The notes beneath the pieces were generated by a model. It did no database searches, had not been told where the DNA came from, and was given only the letters and a program-made list of their open reading frames with translations. Positions 1-4,822 of a DNA stretch of 6,295 nt are shown piece by piece (within the stretch, counting starts at the first letter, position 1; every line of letters starts with the position of its first letter). The stretch spans positions 1 to 6,295 of the forward strand of contig USHS01000077.1 in assembly GCA_900554585.1 (NCBI GenBank), read 5' to 3'. Made by a program: the position numbers and the translations under genes. Source of the stretch: an uncultured Collinsella sp. Its GTDB lineage: Bacteria; Actinomycetota; Coriobacteriia; Coriobacteriales; Coriobacteriaceae.

Positions 1-1031
1 GCAAAGGCCGGTACGCCGCCCGCCGCATCGTAGTCGGGATGCCAATCGCGTGCGTAGGGGAGCTCGGCGACCTCGTCCATCTCGTCGGTGGTGAGCGTCG
101 CTGACGGCGGGTTCTGTACCACATAGACGCTATTGGGGTAGGGCTCTACCAGGCGATGACCGGTGATGGGGTCCATATTCTGCTGCTGCACGTTAAAGCT
201 GCGCGCGTAGTTGAGCTTGTCGGCGGCAAGGTCGTCCCAGCTGGGAAGCAGGTCGTAGTCATAGACCTCGTCGAGCGAGCTGGTGCGGTAGACGGTGCCG
301 TTGATATAGGTGATCTGATCGACGGGCAGTCCGGCGTCGAGCGCGTCGGCGATCTCGACAATCGCGTGCTCGCCCATGCCGTAGATGAGGATGTCGGCGC
401 CCGAGTCGAGCAGCACCGAGCGCTTGAGTTTGTCCTGCCAGTAGTCGTAGTGGGCCAGGCGACGCAGGCTTGCCTCGATGCCGCCGATAATGATGGGAGC
501 GTCCTTGAACGTCTGGCGGATGAGGTTACCGTAGACCGTGACGGCTCGGTTGGGACGGTGCCCCTCCTCGCCACCGGGGGTATAGGCGTCGGTGTGGCGG
601 CGGTGCTTGGTCACCGAATAGTGGTTGACCATGGAATCCATGTTGCCGGCACTGACGAGAAAGCCCAGACGCGGCTCGCCGAGCACCGTGATGCTGGCGG
701 GGTCAGTCCAGTCGGGTTGGCAGATAATGCCCACCTTGTAGCCGTGCGCGTCGAGCACGCGGCTGACGATGGCCATACCAAAGCTAGGGTGGTCCACGTA
801 GGCGTCGCCGCAGATGTAGACAAAGTCGCACTGGTCCCAACCGCGCGCATCCATGTCGGCGCGACTGACGGGGAGGAACTTATCGCGGCCCGGGCGCCAG
901 GGGCGGGCGGGTGCTGCCGGGGTATGAGTGGCGTGGCCGCCCTGGGCCTTGCCGCCACGCTTTTGCTGCTGGCCGCGCTGGGCATGCTTGCCGTGCTGGT
1001 TGTGCTGAGCGTGCTGAGGCTTTTTTGCCAC
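1..1031 (-). CDS. ygiQ: YgiQ family radical SAM protein (UPF0313), N-terminal part, runs off left edge
   Basis: The frame is open from the GTG at 1031 to the left edge (343 codons), so the gene is cut by the window, not broken. It matches the N-terminal domain of YgiQ: FLPVSRADM (residues 52-60), GDAYVDHPSFGMAI (75-88), GIICQPDW (101-108), SAGNMDSMVNHYS (127-139), DAYTPGG (148-154), and GGIEASLRRLAHYDYW (183-198). Family members are about 600-740 residues; the radical SAM CxxxCxxC cluster motif should lie roughly 15-20 residues beyond the edge, so it cannot be checked here. The biochemical role of YgiQ is not established; a [4Fe-4S]/SAM radical reaction is expected from the family. Start: a GGGAGGG sits 3 bases upstream of the GTG, and no other ATG/GTG/TTG in frame precedes the conserved domain (the next Met is residue 60, inside it). 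Residues 1-50 form an unusual His/Gln/Lys/Gly-rich tail. Transcribed divergently from the DUF1275 gene. Confidence 0.93.
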   Translation of the reverse strand, partial: MAKKPQHAQHNQHGKHAQRGQQQKRGGKAQGGHATHTPAAPARPWRPGRDKFLPVSRADMDARGWDQCDFVYICGDAYVDHPSFGMAIVSRVLDAHGYKVGIICQPDWTDPASITVLGEPRLGFLVSAGNMDSMVNHYSVTKHRRHTDAYTPGGEEGHRPNRAVTVYGNLIRQTFKDAPIIIGGIEASLRRLAHYDYWQDKLKRSVLLDSGADILIYGMGEHAIVEIADALDAGLPVDQITYINGTVYRTSSLDEVYDYDLLPSWDDLAADKLNYARSFNVQQQNMDPITGHRLVEPYPNSVYVVQNPPSATLTTDEMDEVAELPYARDWHPDYDAAGGVPAF

Positions 1032-1062
1032 GATCCCTCCCGGTGTTTGTATGCTGCACGTA

Positions 1063-1068
1063 ATTGTA
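1063..1068 (-). promoter_or_regulatory. Candidate -10 element for ygiQ
   Basis: The minus strand reads TACAAT at 1068-1063, which would place a transcript start near 1056, about 25 bases before the GTG. No good -35 hexamer lies 16-18 bases upstream; that position is covered by the dyad at 1069-1103. An activator-dependent or repressed promoter would explain this, but it is inference. Confidence 0.35.
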
Positions 1069-1103
1069 ACCAGTCTTTTTGGGACGGGGCTAAAAAGACT
1101 GGT
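1069..1103. repeat. Perfect 12-bp inverted repeat upstream of ygiQ (operator or hairpin)
   Basis: ACCAGTCTTTTT (1069-1080) is repeated in inverted form as AAAAAGACTGGT (1092-1103), with an 11-base spacer. No T-tract follows either side, so it is not an ordinary terminator. The half-sites are 23 bases apart centre to centre, about two helical turns. The dyad abuts the putative ygiQ -10, so it would suit a dimeric regulator covering the -35 region. No regulator can be named. Confidence 0.5.
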
Positions 1104-1242
1104 GGAGTACATGGGCTGGCGGATCGGCGCGTCGATGCGTGTGTCGGTGCCGCGCCCGCCGTTTGTTTCCAGACTGTGTATCTGCGCGTTGGAGAACCCG
1201 TCTCGCGCCCATGCCATGTTGTCAATGGGTTACAGTATGAAC

Positions 1243-1260
1243 GGCGGATATGTTTCCGCC
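1243..1260 (+). promoter_or_regulatory. Small stem-loop upstream of the DUF1275 gene
   Basis: GGCGGA (1243-1248) pairs with TCCGCC (1255-1260) around a 6-base loop, about 40 bases before the start codon. A weak -10-like TACAGT lies at 1231-1236 without a matching -35, so the promoter itself is not convincing. If transcription starts near 1243 the hairpin would sit at the 5' end of the mRNA. Confidence 0.25.
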
Positions 1261-1282
1261 AACGCACGAGAGAGTCGTCAAC

Positions 1283-1289
1283 AAGGAGG
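1283..1289 (+). promoter_or_regulatory. Ribosome binding site that fixes the DUF1275 start
   Basis: AAGGAGG ends 10 bases before the ATG at 1300. It rules out the longer in-frame start at 1051, whose extra 83 codons resemble no protein and overlap the ygiQ upstream dyad. Confidence 0.8.
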
Positions 1290-1299
1290 ACGCACGACG

Positions 1300-2019
1300 A
1301 TGCAGCGTGCCAAACAGATATCGGAGTCTATTGAGCTGGGCATCATCTTGGCGCTCGCCGGTGGCTTTATGGACGTTTATTCGTACATTGGGCGCGACCA
1401 TGTTTTCGCCAACGCGCAGACGGGCAACATCTTGCTGGTGGGCGTGAGCATCTCGGAGGGCAATTGGGCACTTGCGGGGCGCTACTTCTTCCCTGTGGTG
1501 TCGTTTGCTGTGGGCATTATGCTTGCCGACCTGGTACACGAGCGTTTTGGCAGCGTGATTCACTGGCGCCAGGTGACGGTGTTCTTTGAAGCCGTCATCT
1601 TGCTGGGCGTGAGCTTTATCCCCGGTGGCGGTTACAACCTGCTCGCCAACTGCCTCACTTCGTTTGCCTGCGGCATGCAGGTCGAGAGCTTCCGCAAGAT
1701 CCACGGTCACGGCATCGCTACGACCATGTGCATCGGTAACCTGCGCAATGCGCTGCAAAACGTGGACGACTACATCATCACCCACAAGCGCGGCTTTTTG
1801 GAAAACGGCGCGCTGTACTTTGGCGTGATCTTTATCTTTGTGTTTGGCGCCGTGCTGGGCAACTGGTGCATCGAGCGCATGGGCCTGCACGCCATCGTCG
1901 TGGCGAGTTTGCTGCTGTTTGTCGCGTTTGCCATCATGTTCATCGACCGCGAGCGCGATTTGCACAGGAAATGGGCCCGCATCATAGCTGACTGGCAGAC
2001 CGCGAGTCTTAAGCGCTAA
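1300..2019 (+). CDS. DUF1275 (YoaK-like) integral membrane protein
   Basis: 239 residues, the usual length for DUF1275. Six hydrophobic helices are visible at about residues 12-31, 60-80, 91-107, 112-130, 170-190 and 195-215. Family-type motifs are present: GGFMDVYSYIGRDHVFANAQ (21-40) running into TGNILLVG (41-48), and GMQVESFRKI followed by TTMCIGNLRN (125-134 and 141-150), the second-half counterpart of the QTGN motif. The C-terminus (216-239) is charged and probably cytosolic. The family sits in the cytoplasmic membrane; its substrate or function is unknown, though a transporter-like role is often assumed. The start is fixed by the AAGGAGG at 1283-1289. The gene is alone: ygiQ diverges upstream, and the LOR gene converges downstream across a long hairpin. 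Composition matches the high-GC surroundings. Confidence 0.9.
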   Translation: MQRAKQISESIELGIILALAGGFMDVYSYIGRDHVFANAQTGNILLVGVSISEGNWALAGRYFFPVVSFAVGIMLADLVHERFGSVIHWRQVTVFFEAVILLGVSFIPGGGYNLLANCLTSFACGMQVESFRKIHGHGIATTMCIGNLRNALQNVDDYIITHKRGFLENGALYFGVIFIFVFGAVLGNWCIERMGLHAIVVASLLLFVAFAIMFIDRERDLHRKWARIIADWQTASLKR

Positions 2020-2022
2020 GGT

Positions 2023-2093
2023 GCATGTTCGTAACAACATTCAGGAGCCAGAAAAACTATCTAGCTCCTGAATGTTGTTACGAACTGCTTTTT
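2023..2093 (+). terminator. Very long hairpin terminator at the convergent junction
   Basis: A perfect 22-bp inverted repeat (2027-2048 with 2064-2085, 15-base loop) begins four bases after the DUF1275 stop codon. Adding GCA at 2023-2025 and TGC at 2086-2088 extends the stem to 25 bp with one bulged T at 2026. TTTTT follows at 2089-2093, so on the plus strand it reads as an intrinsic terminator. On the minus strand no T-run follows the stem, so it is a weaker terminator for the LOR gene, although it lies right behind that gene. The stem is much longer than ordinary terminators and includes an AT-rich part. Confidence 0.75.
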
Positions 2094-2098
2094 GCTAT

Positions 2099-2638
2099 TT
2101 ATTCGAGATGCTCTTCAATCCGAGCCCTAAGAAGGGCAATGGCTGTAGGTATTCCAATTGCGGCGGCTAATTCGGCTTTATCCAAAACCTGTATGCTAAA
2201 GCACGATTGTTTATCACATTGAAGGACGATAATTGAAGATAGTTTCACTTCCCGTTGGCTGAATATATCATAATCTCCAAATAGGAAGTTACCTTTTATT
2301 GAGTAATTCGGTATGTTCGTTACGCACTTCATCTCAAGTCTGTTTAGGCCATAATCAAACACCGCAACTTCCTTGTGTTCGATGATGAGCGCAACCCTGG
2401 GCATGTTGCTAAAACCACCGTCGACGACAGTGAAGAGTTTTTCATTTGCATCGTCATAAACGGTATATTTAAGACTCAATAGCTGTCCTAGTGGACCCGT
2501 GAACCCATGTTTTTTGATGTTGAGGTTGTCTCCCGCTGGGTTGATGAGGGCCAGAGTATGCGGATAAGGGTTACCTTCAATTGAGATTCGATATTCGTTT
2601 GTAGCCGTCTTGTTCGATTTTGGACCAGTAGCCATCAC
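2099..2638 (-). CDS. LURP-one-related/tubby-like (YxjI-like) protein
   Basis: 179 residues. From about residue 41 the chain looks like the LOR beta-barrel fold: a first strand pair (IKKHGF, then YTVYDDANEKLFTVVDGG at 58-75), an IIEHKEVAVFD segment (85-95), YSIKGNFLFGDYDIF (112-126), resembling the GNF-x3-Y-x-F segment of B. subtilis YxjI, and a closing CFSIQVLDKAELAAAIGIPTAIAL (146-169) with the hydrophobic C-terminal helix typical of the fold. The match is by pattern from memory, not by search. Such proteins are small and cytosolic or membrane-associated; no enzyme activity is known and the role is unclear. Start: GTG at 2638, 9 bases after a GAGG (2648-2651); the ATG at 2635 is the alternative. 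An in-frame TGA at 2642-2644 closes the frame upstream. The first 40 residues belong to no recognised domain. The gene is AT-rich compared with its neighbours, suggesting acquisition by transfer. Confidence 0.6.
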   Translation of the reverse strand: MMATGPKSNKTATNEYRISIEGNPYPHTLALINPAGDNLNIKKHGFTGPLGQLLSLKYTVYDDANEKLFTVVDGGFSNMPRVALIIEHKEVAVFDYGLNRLEMKCVTNIPNYSIKGNFLFGDYDIFSQREVKLSSIIVLQCDKQSCFSIQVLDKAELAAAIGIPTAIALLRARIEEHLE

Positions 2639-2819
2639 GTGTCATCGCCTCGATCGAATTAGAACCGTCTTCTGCTTCGTGCGGAGAATTACGCTGTACG
2701 TTGCAGTACATGCAGCTGCAATAACCGCATGGGCAATTTCTAACAAAATGAATGACGCTATTTGCTGCATGCTTGTTATTTACTCTAAAGTATCCTTTTA
2801 TAAAAGTACTGTCAAACAT
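2577..2819 (-). CDS. Doubtful 80-residue Cys-rich reading frame overlapping the LOR gene start
   Basis: An open frame upstream of the LOR gene overlaps its first 62 bases in another frame. It encodes a cluster of five cysteines, CPCGYCSCMYC (29-39), which could be a metal-binding knuckle, and an Asp/Gly/Tyr-rich end. Against it: there is no Shine-Dalgarno sequence before the ATG, and a good minus-strand promoter (2787-2815) overlaps the first codons, so transcripts would start after this ATG. It may be chance, or the remnant of an N-terminal domain once fused to the LOR protein and now out of frame. Confidence 0.15.
   Translation of the reverse strand: MFDSTFIKGYFRVNNKHAANSVIHFVRNCPCGYCSCMYCNVQRNSPHEAEDGSNSIEAMTRDGYWSKIEQDGYKRISNLN
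2787..2815 (-). promoter_or_regulatory. Sigma-70-type promoter for the LOR gene
   Basis: On the minus strand TTGACA (2815-2810) is followed after exactly 17 bases by TACTTT (2792-2787), a perfect -35 and a 4/6 -10. Transcription would start near 2780, giving a 5' leader of about 140 bases before the GTG at 2638. The leader contains the 10-bp palindrome TGCAGCTGCA (2711-2720) within TTGCAG/CTGCAA arms (2701-2706 and 2716-2721). Confidence 0.55.
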
Positions 2820-2936
2820 ATATTGCTAAAACAGAAACAATTTATAGACTGAGTTGGTCGTATTCTTTGGGCGATTGCTCCTATAATCCAGCCTTCGCTG
2901 CAGTCGGGAGGGAAGGGCTAGGGCTCCGCTATTCTG

Positions 2937-3031
2937 TTGAAACGCTTTAACACCTTTGACGTTCTCGCGTGTTTTTTGTTTCAAAAGCGTTAGGATGGGA
3001 CTCATAGCGCGGGGCGTAATGGGTGCCCCGC
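2937..3031 (+). promoter_or_regulatory. Upstream region of fucO with repeats and a leader stem-loop
   Basis: Two related blocks lie here: TTGAAA with CGCTTT (2937-2948) and TTTCAA with AAGCGTT (2979-2991). Each half of the first is complementary to the matching half of the second, but in the same order, so only one pairing can form at a time. A TTGACG at 2956-2961 followed after 17 bases by TTTCAA is a weak promoter candidate. Close to the gene, GCGGGGC (3009-3015) pairs with GCCCCGC (3025-3031) around a 9-base loop, ending 7 bases before the ribosome binding site. It has no T-tract and may modulate translation. Confidence 0.3.
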
Positions 3032-3050
3032 ACACGATGGGAGGCTATCA

Positions 3051-4217
3051 ATGGCTAATCGTTTCGTTCTCAACACCATCTCTTATCATGGTTCCGGCGC
3101 CATCAAGGAGATCCCCGGCGAGCTCCAGCGTCGCGGCTACAAGAAGATCTTCGTCTGCTCCGACCCCGATCTGGTCAAGTTTGGCGTTACCGCTAAGGTG
3201 ACCGACGAGCTCGACGCCGCCGGCATCGCTTGGAGCCTCTACTCCGAGATCAAGCCCAACCCCACGATTCAGAACGTCAAGGACGGCGTTGAGGCCTTCA
3301 AGGCCGCCGAGGCTGACGCTATCGTGACCATCGGTGGCGGCTCCTCCATGGACACCGCTAAGGCCATCGGCATCATCATCAACAACCCCGAGTTCGCCGA
3401 TGTCCGCAGCCTCGAGGGCGTTGCTCCCACTAAGAACCACGCCGTGTTCACCATCGCCGTGCCGACGACCGCCGGTACCGCCGCTGAGGTGACCATCAAC
3501 TACGTCATCACCGACCCCGAGAAGGTCCGCAAGTTCGTGTGCGTCGACACCAACGACGCCCCCGAGGTCGCCGTCGTCGACCCCGACATGATGGCCTCCA
3601 TGCCCGCCGGCTTGACCGCTTCCACCGGCATGGACGCTCTGACCCACGCCATCGAGGGCTACACCACCAAGGGCGCTTGGGAGCTCTCCGACATGTTCCA
3701 CTTTGAGGCTATCAAGCTGATCAGCGAGCACCTGCGCGACTCCGTCGCCGAGGCCAAGTCCGGCAAGCCCGGCTCCGGCCGCGAGGGCATGGCCCTTGGC
3801 CAGTATGTCGCCGGCATGGGCTTCTCCAATGTTGGCCTGGGCATCGACCATGCCATGGCTCACACCCTGTCCGCTCACTACGACACCCCGCACGGCGTCG
3901 CTTGCGCCATGCTGCTGCCGATCGCCATGGAGTTCAACAAGCCGGTTTGCGCCGAGCGCCTGGCCAAGGTCGCCGTCGCCATGGGCGTTGACACCACGGG
4001 CATGAGCACCGACGAGGCCGCCGACGCCGCTATCGCCGCTGTCAAGCAGCTTTCCGCCGACGTGAACATCCCGCACGTCTGCGAGGCCATGAAGGCCGAC
4101 GAGATCGAGGTCCTGGCCAAGGACGCCATGGCCGACGCCTGCTTCCCGGGTAATCCGCGCGAGGCGACGCTCGACGACGTCATCGAGCTCTTCAAGAAGA
4201 TCTGCCCGGCTGCCTAG
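3051..4217 (+). CDS. fucO: Lactaldehyde reductase / L-1,2-propanediol oxidoreductase (iron-dependent alcohol dehydrogenase)
   Basis: 388 residues, close to E. coli FucO (about 383) and similar along its whole length, starting from MANR. Conserved blocks: Asp38 after the first beta strand (marks NAD rather than NADP use in FucO), the GGGS dinucleotide loop (95-98), NNPEFADVRSLEG (111-123), PTTAGTAAEVTINYVITD (138-155), and GQYVAGMGFSNVGLG (250-264). All four metal ligands are present: Asp195, His199, His267 and His281. The enzyme reduces L-lactaldehyde to L-1,2-propanediol with NADH in the cytosol, the redox-balancing step of anaerobic fucose or rhamnose breakdown; related family members act on other short aldehydes, so the true substrate is open. 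Start: GGGAGG at 3039-3044, 6 bases before the ATG. No fucose or rhamnose genes are nearby. Codons end overwhelmingly in C or G, more so than in neighbouring genes, suggesting high expression. It has its own terminator. Confidence 0.92.
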   Translation: MANRFVLNTISYHGSGAIKEIPGELQRRGYKKIFVCSDPDLVKFGVTAKVTDELDAAGIAWSLYSEIKPNPTIQNVKDGVEAFKAAEADAIVTIGGGSSMDTAKAIGIIINNPEFADVRSLEGVAPTKNHAVFTIAVPTTAGTAAEVTINYVITDPEKVRKFVCVDTNDAPEVAVVDPDMMASMPAGLTASTGMDALTHAIEGYTTKGAWELSDMFHFEAIKLISEHLRDSVAEAKSGKPGSGREGMALGQYVAGMGFSNVGLGIDHAMAHTLSAHYDTPHGVACAMLLPIAMEFNKPVCAERLAKVAVAMGVDTTGMSTDEAADAAIAAVKQLSADVNIPHVCEAMKADEIEVLAKDAMADACFPGNPREATLDDVIELFKKICPAA

Positions 4218-4270
4218 CCTAGTTTGGTGTTCTTTCGCCTGTGGGCGTATGGACTTTTGGCTTGCCGCTG

Positions 4271-4302
4271 GCCCCGCCGTGCTACGCACGGCGGGGCTTT
4301 TT
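4271..4302 (+). terminator. Intrinsic terminator of fucO
   Basis: A perfect 12-bp GC-rich stem (4271-4282 with 4286-4297) with a 3-base TAC loop is followed directly by TTTTT (4298-4302), 53 bases after the fucO stop codon. It is a textbook Rho-independent terminator and makes fucO a single-gene unit. Confidence 0.95.
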
Positions 4303-4378
4303 GTGCTGCGTCGATGCCCCGAGACGGGCAAAACCAAGGCATACTGCCCGCTGCGGATAGGTGGTGCACTTCCCAGCG

Positions 4379-4417
4379 TGCATTTTTGGGAGTATTCAGC
4401 AAGCTCTTAAAAATGCA
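4379..4417. repeat. Hairpin-forming inverted repeat within the left 25-base copy
   Basis: TGCATTTTT (4379-4387) is inverted as AAAAATGCA (4409-4417). Five more pairs, two of them G-T wobbles, extend the stem inward (4388-4392 with 4404-4408), leaving an 11-base loop that contains most of the shared GGAGTATTCAGCA. The right copy cannot form the same stem. Confidence 0.4.
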
Positions 4418-4441
4418 TAACGTTTTGAATGGGCTGTAGTG

Positions 4442-4513
4442 GCCCGCAGGCGCCCATCGACAGCCATTGTGGGCGGGCTATCGATGGACGGAGATGGCTG
4501 TCGCCGCGTTTTT
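4442..4513 (+). other. Cluster of competing hairpins ending in a T-run
   Basis: Within 72 bases several stems are possible: CGCCCA/TGGGCG (4451-4456 with 4470-4475), CCATCGA/TCGATGG (4454-4460 with 4481-4487), and CGACAGCCAT/ATGGCTGTCG (4458-4467 with 4494-4503). The last is followed after 5 bases by TTTTT (4509-4513). The stems share bases and exclude one another, as in attenuators or riboswitch expression platforms. No known riboswitch class is recognised and no promoter is obvious, so an RNA function is only a possibility. Confidence 0.25.
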
Positions 4514-4660
4514 GGTTTTGCGTTGGTCTGCAACACTGCTGTAACCGCGTCGTTTTGTCGTTCGCGATGGGGTCGTTGGGGCCCACGGTGCTGAATACTC
4601 CGTTTTTTGCACGGTCCTGGGTAGGGTACCCTGAGACGAAGCAAAAAGATTCCTCATTTC

Positions 4661-4688
4661 TATGCAAATACCGATAGGATTTATGCAA
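4661..4688 (+). repeat. Direct repeat TATGCAA, 21 bases apart, upstream of the M42 gene
   Basis: TATGCAA occurs at 4661-4667 and again at 4682-4688, both preceded by T-rich sequence. The 21-base period equals two helical turns, as for a protein that binds one face of the DNA. It lies about 100 bases before the candidate -10 of the aminopeptidase gene. Confidence 0.25.
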
Positions 4689-4780
4689 GATTGGGATTGT
4701 AAGCCGTGTGCGTGCACAAAATCAGTGTGGGGACGTCTGGGGGCGGCTTGGCTCCCAGGGCCTTGCGCGCGCAGAACGGT

Positions 4781-4786
4781 TAAAAT
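4781..4786 (+). promoter_or_regulatory. Candidate -10 element for the M42 peptidase gene
   Basis: TAAAAT lies 36 bases before the start codon and would place the transcript start near 4793, with a leader of about 30 bases. The sequence 16-18 bases upstream is GC-rich and has no recognisable -35. Confidence 0.3.
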
Positions 4787-4810
4787 CGGGACTCGGTCTT
4801 AGTTTTACTT

Positions 4811-4816
4811 GGAAGG
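4811..4816 (+). promoter_or_regulatory. Ribosome binding site that chooses the second ATG of the M42 gene
   Basis: GGAAGG touches the ATG at 4817 with no spacing but stands 6 bases from the ATG at 4823. Translation should therefore begin at 4823, two codons later than the longest frame. Confidence 0.75.
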
Positions 4817-4822
4817 ATGCAT

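Larger units (their letters stand above)
4377..4613. repeat. Facing pair of related 25-base sequences around a 187-base core
   Basis: The plus strand carries CGTGCA-N6-GGAGTATTCAGCA at 4377-4401. The minus strand carries the same pattern at 4613-4589, where the six variable bases are AAAAAC instead of TTTTTG. Thus 19 of 25 positions agree in inverted orientation. Short outer CCCAG (4372-4376) and CTGGG (4617-4621) extend the symmetry with a 3-base offset. No target-site duplication is visible at either border. The core (4402-4588) has no credible gene. It could be a small transposon-derived element with terminal inverted repeats, or two sites for one regulator in the fucO to aminopeptidase gap. 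Confidence 0.5.

Noticed and set aside
1126..1156. GGCGCG/CGCGCC inverted repeat
   Set aside because: Only six base pairs across a 19-base gap in GC-rich sequence; expected by chance.
1051..1299. Longer N-terminus for the DUF1275 protein
   Set aside because: The added residues do not look like a signal or domain, and the strong AAGGAGG at 1283-1289 points to the ATG at 1300.
156..1334. 392-residue open frame on the plus strand
   Set aside because: It lies antisense to the clearly conserved ygiQ, shows no recognisable domain, and is the usual mirror frame of GC-rich codons.
3048..4337. 429-residue open frame antisense to fucO
   Set aside because: The Gly/Asp/Val/His-rich translation is the complement of fucO's strongly biased codons, and it runs through the fucO terminator.
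4623..4632. AGGGTACCCT palindrome
   Set aside because: A 10-bp palindrome without spacing, partner site or nearby promoter is too weak to call.
4396..4717. Several open frames of 79-93 codons on both strands
   Set aside because: None has a ribosome binding site or recognisable composition, and they overlap one another in the repeat-rich gap.
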